The position numbers and the translations under genes are program-made. Below the pieces are notes generated by a model. The model did not search any database. It was not told the origin of the DNA and worked only from the letters and a program-made list of their open reading frames with translations. 64,000 nucleotides of DNA, taken from positions 21,638,001-21,702,000 of the forward strand of contig OZ231128.1 in assembly GCA_965153355.1 (NCBI GenBank). Reading direction: 5' to 3'. The stretch is from Flaccisagitta enflata (taxonomy: Eukaryota; Chaetognatha; Sagittoidea; Aphragmophora). Below, one piece after another: positions 25,954-37,061 of the stretch. Positions within the stretch are counted from its first letter, which is position 1; every line of letters begins with the position of its first letter.

Positions 25954-28806
25954 TCACTTGGAAACGCTCGTCGGTTCGGCGGATTTGCTTCCACCGGGCG
26001 CCAACTGTTCGTCGACGGCTTCAAGAAGGACGAGACTATTCACGTGTCTCTCCAATTCCTTCTTCTTTTTCGTGCGGAGGCGGACACGACGGACGTTGCC
26101 CTCACGGTCTGGAAATGTTTCTATGACGCGCGCGAGATTCCACTCGTCCCTCGGCGCATTTTCGGCGATGAGGACGACGTCGCCGACGGCGACGTTGCGG
26201 CGGTTGCCGGTCCATTTCCGGCGTTGTTGTAAAGACGTCACGTATTCGCGGCTCCAGCGCCGCCAAAAGGCGTCGACGAGGTTGCGAACGTGTCTCCAAG
26301 ATTGGAGGAGGATACGCGGCGGTAATTCCGACGACGGCGGCAATATTTGAACGGATTCTGTTGCCACCACACCAGGATGTAAAAAGGAATTTGGAGTAAG
26401 TACATCATAGTCGTCGGGATCCGTAGAGACCGGCGTGATTGGACGTGAATTGAGGATGCCCTCGGCGACGACGACGAGCGTGTGGAAAGCGTCGGCGCCA
26501 ACTTCGTTTTTGTCAAGAAGGGCGTAAAATACTTTTTTAAAAGACTTCACCAGCCTCTCCCACATTCCGCCAGTGTGAGGGGCAGAAGGGGGAGAGAACG
26601 TCCATTCAATTCCCTTTGCCGCAAATTCGCCGTTGATCTTTCCTCTCCACTTTTCCACCTCTTCCCTCAATTCTCTTTCACCGGCGCGAAAATTCGTTCC
26701 GTTGTCACTCACTAGATGACGGAGGCCGGGATGACGGGCGTGGAAACGGGAGAGAGCGTTGACAAATGAATGGACGTCGAGGCCGTCAGTTACTTCAAGG
26801 TGGACAGCCCTTGTGGCAGCACAGACGAAGAGACAGACATATCTCTTATGATGAGCGCGCCCTCTTGATTTGATTAAGAAGGGGCCGCAAAAGTCGACTC
26901 CTGTTGAGGCGAACGTGTGAGAAGCGGAGACACGATATGCCGGAAGCGGCGCCATTTCTTGTTGCATCACGGCGCCTTCGTCGCGACGGCATCGGAGACA
27001 TTTCCTCAAGGCGCTGCGGACCGCGGCGCCATCTTGGGTGATCCACACAGATTGTCGGAGATTCGACCGCGTGTGCTGAATGCCGACGTGTCCAAAGAGA
27101 TTATGATAATGAAGAATAAGTAGCGGCGTAATTAGATGATCGCGTGGGAGGATGATAGGATGATTAGATGAGATCTTGCCATCGGTGCGTCGGTGTATTC
27201 TGCCGCCGACGCGAAGTAGAGGAAGATCCTGTTTTTCATCATCGAGATAAGGAGAGAGAGAAGAGATTTTAGACTGCTTTGCCACTTTTCCTTCTCTTTT
27301 CAAGGATTCAAACTCCGACGGAAATTTCTCTCTCTGAAATGCGGAGAAGATGATTTTGTTTGCTTGGCGATAATCTGAGGCTGAAAGAGGGCGGGAAATT
27401 TCTTTCTTTATCGCGGCCGTTGGTGATTTTTCCGACTTTTTCTTCAGATAAAGACAGAAACGACGGAGGATGTTGATTCTTCTTACTAGTTTGTTCCATG
27501 ATGAAGAATATTCTGCCAATTTGGAGATGAAGTGAATTGATTTGGAGTTGAGGGATGAGGCGGCGATCGAAGCTTCGACTTTTTCCTCTTCCTCCTCCGC
27601 CTCCTCCTCCTTCCCTTCCTCCTCGTCGATTCCGAAGGGGCAAATAGGCCATTGTTCGGGCGGGAGAAGAAGAAATGGCGGCCCATTTTGGAATAAGTCC
27701 CAATTCACATCGTCATCAGCTTTAATGCCACGTGAAGGGATATCTGCGGGGTTCAATTCTCCAGGCACAAATCGAATTTGAGTGGGGGAAATGACATCGA
27801 GAATCTTGGCCACTCGATTTCTTACAAATGTTTCAAGCTTGAGGCGAGGATTGACAATCTGTCTGATGACCGTAGAGGAATCGGTCCAAAAGGTGAAATT
27901 CTCCATTGGCTCTTTGTAAGCTTCACTGATGGTTAGGGCCATATCTTTGGCCTTAACAGCGCCAACCAATTCGGCGCGAGGAGTAGATCCATGCAGACAG
28001 CTGGTCTTTTCGTTGGCGGGAATGACATGAGACCTTGCAGTCACCAGACGCACATGGGTGGCATTTAAATCGTCCACAAATCTCACGTAACAACAAGCTG
28101 AAATCCCAACCTTACTGGCGTCAGAGAAACAAAGAAAACGGCGTTTTGCTCCTTTGGCCAATGAATGACAGCCAATCCACCGTGGAACTTTTCGGTTGAT
28201 CAGTGTGGGGACGGAGAGAAACCATTCGGTGAACACCGGCATCTCATCAGCCGGAATTGGGTCGTCCCATCCAAGCTTCAGTTGACCAAATCTTTGAAGC
28301 TCGCGTTTAGCGGTAAGAATGAATGGAGACTTCAGTCCAAGTGGATCGAAAATAGAATGTACTAGCCCCAAAACTTGACGGCGGGTGGTAGGCGGATTTT
28401 TCAAATATTTTTCCGCAACTTCAGTCGAAAACACATCTTCCTCGACCTCATATTTCATGCCTAAAGCATGGTCAATCAACTTAGCATCTTTCTCTTCAGC
28501 TGTGCGAAATTTCTTGACGGATTTGGCCACTTGATCTTCGGGAATAGACTCCATAATCTTCGTGCTGTTGGAAAGCCATTTTCCTATTTGAAATCCACCG
28601 CGGCTGCAGATTTGCGTTAACTCACCAATCAACTTGATGCCATCATCTTCTTCCTCGATGCTCTTCATGAAATCATCGACATACATTTCTTCTAAGAGAG
28701 CGAGGATGGCTTCGGGGGGAAAACCAAGGTGCATTATCTCTTGCGCACTGTTGGAGAGCAAATGTTGCAACGCAACTTGAAGGTTTGGCGCCAAAAAGGT
28801 GAACAA
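25954..28806 (-). CDS. BEL/Pao Pol, C-terminal part (RT palm, RNase H, integrase)
   Basis: The 950-codon frame holds the reverse-transcriptase active-site motif YVDD (about residue 40), then the RNase H-like region with FWTDSST and ADIPSRG (about 300-356). A His/Cys zinc finger follows (two His near 565-575, CLRC near 605). The integrase core has its catalytic D, D and E in GVDFCGPF (about 637), SDNGTNF (about 700) and GGMWERL (about 747). The C-terminal region, about 840-930, matches the domain usual at the end of BEL polymerases. The first 30 or so codons overlap the upstream frame and are probably not translated from their own start; this part is normally made by read-through from the protease/RT frame. 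The active-site residues visible here are intact. Confidence 0.93.
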   Translation of the reverse strand: MFTFLAPNLQVALQHLLSNSAQEIMHLGFPPEAILALLEEMYVDDFMKSIEEEDDGIKLIGELTQICSRGGFQIGKWLSNSTKIMESIPEDQVAKSVKKFRTAEEKDAKLIDHALGMKYEVEEDVFSTEVAEKYLKNPPTTRRQVLGLVHSIFDPLGLKSPFILTAKRELQRFGQLKLGWDDPIPADEMPVFTEWFLSVPTLINRKVPRWIGCHSLAKGAKRRFLCFSDASKVGISACCYVRFVDDLNATHVRLVTARSHVIPANEKTSCLHGSTPRAELVGAVKAKDMALTISEAYKEPMENFTFWTDSSTVIRQIVNPRLKLETFVRNRVAKILDVISPTQIRFVPGELNPADIPSRGIKADDDVNWDLFQNGPPFLLLPPEQWPICPFGIDEEEGKEEEAEEEEEKVEASIAASSLNSKSIHFISKLAEYSSSWNKLVRRINILRRFCLYLKKKSEKSPTAAIKKEISRPLSASDYRQANKIIFSAFQREKFPSEFESLKREGKVAKQSKISSLSPYLDDEKQDLPLLRVGGRIHRRTDGKISSNHPIILPRDHLITPLLILHYHNLFGHVGIQHTRSNLRQSVWITQDGAAVRSALRKCLRCRRDEGAVMQQEMAPLPAYRVSASHTFASTGVDFCGPFLIKSRGRAHHKRYVCLFVCAATRAVHLEVTDGLDVHSFVNALSRFHARHPGLRHLVSDNGTNFRAGERELREEVEKWRGKINGEFAAKGIEWTFSPPSAPHTGGMWERLVKSFKKVFYALLDKNEVGADAFHTLVVVAEGILNSRPITPVSTDPDDYDVLTPNSFLHPGVVATESVQILPPSSELPPRILLQSWRHVRNLVDAFWRRWSREYVTSLQQRRKWTGNRRNVAVGDVVLIAENAPRDEWNLARVIETFPDREGNVRRVRLRTKKKKELERHVNSLVLLEAVDEQLAPGGSKSAEPTSVSK

Positions 28807-31800
28807 TCATCCTTATTATGTCAATGTTTGACCCTGGGTCATCCTCCCAAAAGAGGAAACGGAAAGCATTCCTGTGTTTCTCAGGCAGCTTGACACGCAT
28901 GAAAAAATCACCAACGTCCCCCATGAGGGTCCATCGATGCAGCCTGAAACGTAACAAGAGGTGTAGCAATGGGGCAGCCAAATCTGGGCCTTTGCAAAAG
29001 AAATCATTAAGACAACGCCTCCATGTTTTAGCAGCACAATCATGGGTGATGCGGCGCTTCTCAGGCTTCCTCTTGTCTTGAGTTGGATGGAGTGGGATGT
29101 AGAAACAAGGTTGATCAGCAGGGAAATTCTTCACATCTTCAGGATACTTCCCCACTTTCTCAGCATATCCTTTCTCCACCAAAAGATTGACATGGGTCTT
29201 GACCATGTCCAATTCAGCAGGGTTGCCAGCCAACTTGTCACCCAAGCGAATCAAGCGGCGATGGGCTGTAACAGCGGTAGGAATTTCGTTCATCTCCCGC
29301 ACTACCTCCTCATAGGGCTTGTTGAACACTGCATCAACCTGATATTGGCCATCGACCAATTTGATAGAATCTTGCATGATTTTCAGAGCTTTCATGTCCT
29401 CAATGGAATGCTTGCCAGGAGGTGATTGTTGAAGAGATATTGCTGCCGGGGTTGAAGGCTCCCCCAAACAGCTCTCATCTTGCGGCAGAGGAGCAGGATG
29501 GTGTTTCGAGGGGAATGGTCCCTCAAAAGCACTTACACATCCAATCAGCTCTTCAGAGTCAAAGACGTCATTCATCTTTCGGTTAAGACAGGCATTGTCA
29601 AAAGTGGTGAAGGCCACAGAAAACTTGTTAGCCCTTGCTTCGTAGCATGTCGGACCTGCTATGCTCCAGCCCCATTTCGAACAAAAGGCTGTGGGCCTGT
29701 CCTCAGTGCTCCTCCTGACGGACCCATCTTCAGGCAGCATAGTGTAGGCTAAATCACATCCAAGTAGAAGTTCAACTTCTTGGGGCATAGGAGACAATTC
29801 AATGAGATCCACATCTGACAAATGAGGAAAACGACTCACGTCAGCTCTCTTTGGGATAGAAGCAATGTCCATGGGAATTTGGTCAACCACCACCGCGTTT
29901 GCTGTAGCAGAGTAATCAGTGAAGAGTGAATTGAGGCCAATGGAGCAAAACTCGCTTTGCACTTTTTCACCTTTCCTCAGGACTGTGCTCAACTCAATGC
30001 TGCAAGGCTGGCAATCAAAGCCCATCTCAGTAGCAGTCCTTTTGATGATGCAGCTGCTGTCAGATCCTTTGTCTAACATGGCAAAAACTTTGCGGGAATC
30101 ACCAGTCTTTGGATTGAAAATGTTAAGAGCAACAACAGGCCGGAAAACTTTCTTGGAGCTGATTTTGGCTGAGGCATTGAAGACTTGGTTTCCTGTGGGT
30201 TGACTTGCGGCATTATCTTCTGCAGCAACTTCTGTTGAGGCTGCAGCAACAGACGAAGTCGATTCTTTCCCACTTTCCTTGTCCTTTGAACCTTCCTTTA
30301 TCTTCTCCTTTTCTTTTTCTTTCCTCCGTTGATTTACAAACTCTTTAAAATCTTCTTTCCCTTTGTCATCTAAGCAGATGAGATCGTGGTGATATTTGCC
30401 ACCACAACTGCACACCACTTCCATTGGACACCTCTGTGACGTGTGAGTGCGGGAGTTGCAGCATCTGAAGCATATTCGCTGATCATAGCAAAACTTGCGC
30501 CTTTCCAAAGCAGGCATTTTCTTGAATTCCCAACAATCGAATAAATTGTGCATTTTGTCACATTTGGCACACGGTGCACGGCCCTTCTTCTTTGTAGCGT
30601 CGTCACTTGTCCTAGAAGAGGTGGAAGAAGAAGAATCACCAATTTCGCCAGCGGCAATGGAGGCTTTTTCCGACTTCATTTTAGGCTTGACTTCAGGCTT
30701 CTTAGTGACGGAGTTACTGTTGCTTGCACTTTTGTTCTCCGCCTGTGCCTTATCAAAGGCCATTCCACTGCAAGGCATTGACAAATCAGTGATTTTTTCA
30801 CAAATGAAATTCTTGAGGACTTGAAAGGTGATGGCACCGCCCGCTTGATAAATGGCCTTGACAAAACGGGAAAAGTATTTTTGAGATTTTGGCATCTTTG
30901 TTGCCACCAAATCAATGATGAGTTCGACGTTGTTGAGCAAATGAGAATCGTTATTAATGAAACAAGTATTTTCAGCTTCTTCCAAGTCACAGAGGAACAT
31001 TTGGTATCCATCTTTGTCATTCATCGCAATTGGCTTTCCCTTCTTGAGAGGCTCAAAAATCTCTTTAGAGGTACGAGGAATTGCAGCAAAGAATGACAAC
31101 AACTTCTGTTTTGCCATGGCAAGAGCCTCCGCCGGAGGACGCGTAGAAACGGATCTTACATACTTATGTGCCTTTCCTTTGGTCCAGTTTGAGAGCTCTT
31201 CATACTTTTGCCAATCTGACACTCCAACTACTCTCTCCACCGCCGATTCAAACTTTCGTAGAAAAACACGTACATTAGTCCCTCCATCCCATTTTCCTTC
31301 TTCGTCTTTTGGCCGAGAAAGGGATAAATGCTGCAGCGCGAGAAGAGCATCGGCGCCCGCCGTTGCAGCAGCAGCAGCAGGAAACGCAGCAGCCATCGCC
31401 GGATGATACATCATCGGTGGTTGAGGCACGACTGGATGAAATGTTCCAGATGAGAGAGACGATGCGATGTTCAAATGATTCACGGCTACAGATGGGTAAG
31501 GAGGTACTGCAGACGGAAGAGAAGATGCTGCAGATTGATGTTGAAATGCCACAGATGATTGTTGTTGTGCAGCAGATGGGAGAGAAGATGCTACAGACGG
31601 GAGAGAAGATGCAGCAGATGGATGTTGAAATGCCACAGATGATTGTTGTTGTGCAGCAGATGGGAGAGATGATGCTGCAAATGGACGTTGGAAAGCTCCG
31701 GATGAATGTTGAAATGCCGCAGACGGCAGAGATGATTGATGAATGCCGGCAGATGAAAGATGGATGCCGACAGATGATGGATGTATGCCAACAGATGAGG

Positions 31801-33250
31801 GATGAATTGGCACCGTTGGCTGGGGATAAAGAGCGACCGATGGTAGGGAAGATGCTGCAGACGATGGATGGATGATTGCAGATGGATTGACTGCCGATTG
31901 CGCAGTGACGACAGTTAATGATGAACCAAGAGAGGGAAAATTTGCTGACGTGGGTTGTAACGGACTTATCTTGAAATTTCCATTTGGCTGAAACGTAGGG
32001 AGGGGATGAGGAGGAAGATGAGAGTGTAGTTGAGTTGATCCATCGGCGATTTGTTGGACTAAAACGGTAGGAAGAGCTGACGTCAAATCATGAGGAGACT
32101 GAGAACCGATAATTGGATTGAGAATTTCATTTTCTTTCTTCTCTTCCTTTTCTTTCTCTTTTACTGCTCCTTTTACCGCCGATTCGATGTCACTTAACTC
32201 TTCTTCATCTGCCGCCTCCAATTCCGATTGTTTCAAATCAAATTTACATTTTGAGAGTTCTTTTTCTCTTCTCAAATCATCTACCTCTTTCTGCTTCTCC
32301 TGCTCCAAACGCTCAAGTTTATGCTTCTCCATCATTTCTTCCATCTTTATCTTATCTGCTATCGCCTTTTTCTTTCTTCTCACTGATGACGTCGTCGACG
32401 AGATATTGGAAGCAGAATCTTCTGGAGTAATTTTGTCGTCAATGGACTCTTTGCCGATGGCGTCGGCATCTGAATTTTGTTGCTGTTGTTGATGAGAAAT
32501 GGTGGATCCGTTGATTTTGTCGCCGGTATCCGAATGCTGTTGCTGTTGTTGATGAGGATGTAGTGTTGATGCATTGATGTCGTCGCCGCGTTCAACTCCT
32601 CCACCAACGATTCTCGCAGCGTTATCGGCGTCGTCGCCGGCACCACCGCCGCCGACTCCACCGCCACCGCAGCCTCCGCCGCTACCATCGCCGGCACTTG
32701 CAACGCCGGCGCCACCTTCCACTCCGATGCCGGTCTTTTTCGTGATGACGTAATCGGCAACGGTAAATGATGGCTTCCGCGATCGCGGAACTGGTGTTGG
32801 AGAGAGGGGACGAGGGACCGGAAACGTTGGCGTTTGTCCTTTTTTGCGGATAAATTGACGAGATTCACCCAAAAGAGTCCAAATCGGGTCGACAAAGGCG
32901 TTGAAATAATGACGTGTCTCTGTGTTCCATAACGCCGTTTGTTTAGTAGCGTTGGCTTCGATGCATTTGTCCGTCGCCACTTGGTGATGAGCCACTAAAC
33001 GTTGTAGATTAACATCGGTCGCGTCGTTTTTCGCATGTTGTAGAGACCCGCTCAATTGTGCGTAGAAATACGGCAATTCGAGATGCTCGACGAGCCTCTT
33101 GACGTCTTCTTTGTTGACGTCCATCTTGACTGACGTCGGAGCGAAGCGATGACGTCGAAATTGTAGAAGCTTGTCTGCGCTCACTGATCTTTGCTTCGCC
33201 GGTTGTAAGAGTAATTCAGAACGAACATTGACGGTCTGAGAAAATTGCAT
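28673..33250 (-). CDS. BEL/Pao Gag, protease and N-terminal reverse transcriptase
   Basis: The frame has 1,525 codons. Its first ATG lies in the 5' LTR, so the ATG at about 33124 (MDVNKEDV), just past the LTR, is the likelier start. In order: an N-terminal helical region; Gly- and His/Gln-rich stretches; a charged coiled coil (about 290-355); a long Ser/Pro/Gln repeat segment (about 430-640); a gag core; Cys/His knuckles starting CAKCDKMHNLFDC (about 892); an aspartic protease with LDKGSDSS (about 1058); and RT with GDVGDFF (about 1445). The frame leaves the RT sequence at a run of six C (28714-28719) and soon stops, while the other frame continues the domain. The protease has Lys where D-T/S-G is usual. 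Confidence 0.92.
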   Translation of the reverse strand: MQFSQTVNVRSELLLQPAKQRSVSADKLLQFRRHRFAPTSVKMDVNKEDVKRLVEHLELPYFYAQLSGSLQHAKNDATDVNLQRLVAHHQVATDKCIEANATKQTALWNTETRHYFNAFVDPIWTLLGESRQFIRKKGQTPTFPVPRPLSPTPVPRSRKPSFTVADYVITKKTGIGVEGGAGVASAGDGSGGGCGGGGVGGGGAGDDADNAARIVGGGVERGDDINASTLHPHQQQQQHSDTGDKINGSTISHQQQQQNSDADAIGKESIDDKITPEDSASNISSTTSSVRRKKKAIADKIKMEEMMEKHKLERLEQEKQKEVDDLRREKELSKCKFDLKQSELEAADEEELSDIESAVKGAVKEKEKEEKKENEILNPIIGSQSPHDLTSALPTVLVQQIADGSTQLHSHLPPHPLPTFQPNGNFKISPLQPTSANFPSLGSSLTVVTAQSAVNPSAIIHPSSAASSLPSVALYPQPTVPIHPSSVGIHPSSVGIHLSSAGIHQSSLPSAAFQHSSGAFQRPFAASSLPSAAQQQSSVAFQHPSAASSLPSVASSLPSAAQQQSSVAFQHQSAASSLPSAVPPYPSVAVNHLNIASSLSSGTFHPVVPQPPMMYHPAMAAAFPAAAAATAGADALLALQHLSLSRPKDEEGKWDGGTNVRVFLRKFESAVERVVGVSDWQKYEELSNWTKGKAHKYVRSVSTRPPAEALAMAKQKLLSFFAAIPRTSKEIFEPLKKGKPIAMNDKDGYQMFLCDLEEAENTCFINNDSHLLNNVELIIDLVATKMPKSQKYFSRFVKAIYQAGGAITFQVLKNFICEKITDLSMPCSGMAFDKAQAENKSASNSNSVTKKPEVKPKMKSEKASIAAGEIGDSSSSTSSRTSDDATKKKGRAPCAKCDKMHNLFDCWEFKKMPALERRKFCYDQRICFRCCNSRTHTSQRCPMEVVCSCGGKYHHDLICLDDKGKEDFKEFVNQRRKEKEKEKIKEGSKDKESGKESTSSVAAASTEVAAEDNAASQPTGNQVFNASAKISSKKVFRPVVALNIFNPKTGDSRKVFAMLDKGSDSSCIIKRTATEMGFDCQPCSIELSTVLRKGEKVQSEFCSIGLNSLFTDYSATANAVVVDQIPMDIASIPKRADVSRFPHLSDVDLIELSPMPQEVELLLGCDLAYTMLPEDGSVRRSTEDRPTAFCSKWGWSIAGPTCYEARANKFSVAFTTFDNACLNRKMNDVFDSEELIGCVSAFEGPFPSKHHPAPLPQDESCLGEPSTPAAISLQQSPPGKHSIEDMKALKIMQDSIKLVDGQYQVDAVFNKPYEEVVREMNEIPTAVTAHRRLIRLGDKLAGNPAELDMVKTHVNLLVEKGYAEKVGKYPEDVKNFPADQPCFYIPLHPTQDKRKPEKRRITHDCAAKTWRRCLNDFFCKGPDLAAPLLHLLLRFRLHRWTLMGDVGDFFMRVKLPEKHRNAFRFLFWEDDPGSNIDIIRMIVHLFGAKPSSCVATFALQQCARDNAPWFSPRSHPRSLRRNVCR

Positions 33251-33726
33251 TTAATGTAAAGGATGAGTTTTGTAAACAAACAAAAACAAACGAAAGTTTA
33301 CCAAAACAAACGAAGGCTAACAAAACAAACTTATGAAACAAACGAGGCTATGAATATTATATACCTGAGAAAACTTCTACAATGTCCAGCGCTCATACAG
33401 TAATCGCGGAATTATTAATTTATAAAGTAATGAAATTCGTAATGGTTTTAATCTGGGAAAAGAGAGAGAAAGATAATGATTAGTAAATGCTTCAATCTTT
33501 AGCTTTGACGCAAAAAAGGGAAAAAAATAGAATTTACGCGTGTATACATCTTGACCATCGTCCATACATTCTAAAGAAAGAAAGAAATATGAATATTTGC
33601 GTAATTTTTTGCCAATTCGCCGCTTTGAGAAATAGACGCGATTCAATTGCGCTCCAAGGTGAGTAAAACGAGTAAGTTTCAAAAAAGGAAACAAATGATC
33701 AACGTATGCTCGCGGAAGCGGCCACA
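33172..33726 (-). repeat. 5' LTR
   Basis: Right copy in window coordinates. It starts TGTGGCCGC and ends AGACA on the minus strand. Promoter elements were not identified. Confidence 0.95.
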
Positions 33727-33731
33727 ATGGA
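33727..33731. repeat. Target-site duplication, right copy
   Basis: ATGGA, matching the left side exactly. Confidence 0.85.
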
Positions 33732-36593
33732 ATTGTCTAAAACATTTTGCACCTGTTTGGAACTGATAAAGCAACAATTTTCATGACTCCTTTGTTATTG
33801 TTCAGGCTCTAATTGATAAAGCTATAAAGTCGCAGCACTTTTTGGGGGATGTGGGGCTTGAATTGAAAGTTGTGAGTCAGTCGTGCTTTTTATGGAGTAG
33901 CGGGTAGCGCCGCTACTCAGAATGGTATGGGCGCCTCTCGGAAGATCGGAGAATAAAAGGAAGAAGAAGAATGAGAAGAAGAAGAAGAAAAAAGAAAAGA
34001 AAGTTAGGAAGAGGATAGAGAAAAGGGAACAATCGGGAACATGCTTCATAGCATCTACTTCCACCTCGTTTCTCTTGCTCACAGTCTTTATACCTCCACC
34101 CACCCTTTTGTCTTTACCCAACGCCAATAAATCGTGGGCGGGATAGATCCCCCGCCGTTTAAAAATACCCCCAGAAGGTAATCCGGAAGGTTCATAATTG
34201 ACTCTCAAGCAACCAAAAAACACAAGTTGCTGGTTAACGTTGACCTTGTAAATTTGACTAAAATTGAGACTCAGAACAATCTTCATCGACATTCTTTAAT
34301 GGAAGGCAATCAAACCGATGTTAGAAGTCAAGAATTTTCATTTGGTGATTTAGAAATGCAACACACAAAAAGTTGGGTGTTGATGAATCTGAGACAATGT
34401 TACATTGTTTTGAATACTAAAAGAAGTCTTGCTACTGCAATATGCAAATCAGCTCCTCATATCGCTTTTGAGATATGGAGGGACTAAGGGGAGGGCTAAT
34501 TTGCTCTGATTTTTTTTAAGTGCGCAGTTTGAAACAACTGGCTAGCATTTATAAGAACCGTCCAATATACATGGAACAGTTTCAGTTTTCACCTCATTTT
34601 CATTTTCAAGTAATGACCGAGCCGCTTGGTTTGTTTCCACGTTGAATATCCTGTAGTAAGAAGGATTGAAGTAATAGAAAACTCATATTTTACCCCTCAG
34701 AGTCTACAACTAGCCTTTTGACAAGAATATGACAGACGAGTTGGAATATTCAAAGGGAAAATATATGCTACTCGGAAGGAAAGAAGAAAAAGCACGCTTG
34801 AGTCGAGGGACAGTAGAATTTTTGATATGCTGTCAGGGTAGGGAGAACTTGTTTTTAATCGCCCTAACGCAATACTTTGACTTGCTACGTCTGTCATGTA
34901 GTCGATCCGTCTGTTCGTCCGTCTGTCGTTCGGTAGGTAACATATTGTTTTTTCGAGGCTTTTGGCTGTCATCGAGGGCGTTACGGTGTTGCATGTTGGA
35001 TGTCTTTTGGCCTCACTACTGCTTTCCATCTGCTTACCTGCAGATCGGGTAGTAGTTTAGGGATAGGGTTAGAGATTGGGTAAGGGATTAGGTTAGGGGT
35101 AGGGCCATGGTTGGGTCGGATTCTACATAACGTTGCAGTCGTTGCTCGAGTCAGCTGGGCTTAACGGTTTGCCTAAGCGAAAAAACAAGGCCAAGTTAGG
35201 GCCAATAAGTGCGCCTCGCTTGATTGAGAATTTGTGAATGAACGTTTTTGATGACTGAATGAATGAGTGTATGAATTAATGAATGAATTAATGAATGAAT
35301 GAAAATGAATGTGGTAAGGTATGAAAGTTGATAGGTATGAAGAAACGCGTCAGAATCAGCCGTTTTGCGTATTTCAAACGTTTGCGTGATCGACCGACCA
35401 TCCGACCGACCGACCGACCATCCGATCAACCGACCGACGTACATGACGGCTTTTAAAAAGGAGTGTGAGGACGAACTTAAAACCGTCAAGTTTCAAGTTC
35501 CGTGAAAGTCTCATACTTGATTATAATATTTGCTTGGATCCCGAGTCTTAGATTCTTAGGCAACCTAACTACAAAGGCGGTCATAAAGACACTATCGCAG
35601 CTCACCAAATGATGGAGGTTTTGAGGAGCAAGGTGCTATCGTACAAGTGTTACTTCTCACGTAAGAATAATGTGGTCCTTCTTAAATCTTGATCATGATC
35701 GATTTGTTCTTGACACCTTCATATGAACTTTCAAAAAGTGGACCGGTCTTGAAATAACATTAAATGGATCATTCAGATAAAAAAGTGAAAATGCAGGAAC
35801 CGGTCCCGGTTCTAGGAAAAGATGAAATGGAAATCCAATTTGCATTTTTCTTTTTTTTCTTTTTTCGTGTACACTTCATGACGAAAGTGAAAAGTGGAAA
35901 CAAGCAAAATCGCAAGGGATTACACGTCTGAACAGCATTTCCACAATCGTTCAAATTCAAATGATGACAGAAAACCCATGCTACATCACAACTGAATGCA
36001 TAAAAATCAACAGTATGGGTTTGTCCTGATCCAGTTCCTTGTACGTTTGTACTGTAGTTAAGCTCAACTGTACTCGTTTTTGTCAGCAACATCAGTCGTA
36101 TCATATTGCTAAGTGATACATTCGTGCTTAGCAATTAATGATATTCTCTTTTGTCCTGCATTTTGTCCAACATTTTCCTGCATTACCTTCATAATAATTT
36201 GAATCGAGTAAACTAAACTCAGTTCAGTTTCAAGCATTGGAATCCGATGAACAAAACTATATTCTTTTTGTTCATTATTGCATTGGCACGGTCCGATGCA
36301 ATTCCCGTGGCCCCGGGTACATTTCAATTTGCAATTACATGATTTCGGCTCCTGTGACGGTGTTACAAAATATTTCCATTTTGAGGTCAATAACCAGTGA
36401 AGGAGGTTTTGTCAAACGAAATGGCGACAAGTTTTAACACAGCATTGAGAATTTTAAATGCCAGAAACTAACGAATGGGAAACTAACATAGGAAATAAGT
36501 AATGAGGTTTGAGGATATGGCTTAACGCAAGAGGATAGAGAAGTGAGGATGAAGGATGAATGAGAAAAATAGGGAGAAGAAAAAGAGCGTAGG
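33732..36593. other. Intergenic, no gene seen
   Basis: Contains AAG-rich tracts (33958-34010), a degenerate stretch of TTAGGG-like units (35045-35105), and AGTCGCGTG-family-like fragments (GTCCGTCTGTCGTTCGG near 34920; GGCCAAGTTAGGGCCAATAAGTG near 35190). No exon set could be supported. Confidence 0.5.
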
Positions 36594-36594
36594 A

Positions 36595-36657
<63 letters not shown>

Positions 36658-36759
36658 TAAGAAAGAAAGAAAGTAAGAAAGAAACAAAGAAAGAAAGGTG
36701 AAGTTTTGAGAAAAAAAAGAAAAAAAGTAGGGAGAAGAAAAAGAGCGTAGGAAAGAAAA

Positions 36760-36846
<87 letters not shown>
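36594..36846. repeat. Two (GAAA)n tracts in a duplicated segment
   Basis: The sequence GGGAGAAGAAAAAGAGCGTAGG, the GAAA tract, and GGTGAAGTTTTGAGAAAAA are present twice in tandem, with tracts of different length. Confidence 0.85.
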
Positions 36847-37011
36847 GTGAAGTTTTGAGAAAAAGAGAAAAAATTGTAAATTGAAAGGAAAAATGATATT
36901 TTTTGTTAATTTACATGACTCAACAATTTGAATTTCAACATTACAGGTGAAATTCCCCGACGAAGACGGCATGGTCCGTCGAAAATTTGGGACAAAATTG
37001 TTTTTATTCTT

Positions 37012-37013
37012 GA

Positions 37014-37061
<48 letters not shown>

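Larger units (their letters stand above)
24071..33726 (-). mobile_element. Complete BEL/Pao LTR retrotransposon
   Basis: It is 9,656 bp long with LTRs of 553 and 555 bp that begin TGTGGCC and end GACA on the minus strand, flanked by ATGGA on both sides. Internal order is gag-like region, zinc knuckles, aspartic protease, reverse transcriptase, RNase H, integrase: the BEL/Pao order. The LTRs differ by about three substitutions and one 2-bp indel, so insertion was recent. Coding is split between two overlapping frames. A purine-rich tract abuts the 3' LTR. A tRNA-type primer-binding site starting TGG is not seen next to the 5' LTR. Confidence 0.95.

Noticed and set aside
25958-27123. Plus-strand frames across the retrotransposon pol
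   Set aside because: Shadows of the minus-strand integrase and C-terminal region, with no domain of their own.
35045-35105. Interstitial telomere (TTAGGG)n
   Set aside because: Only loosely similar units (AGGGATAGGGTTAGAGATTGGG); too degenerate and short to call.
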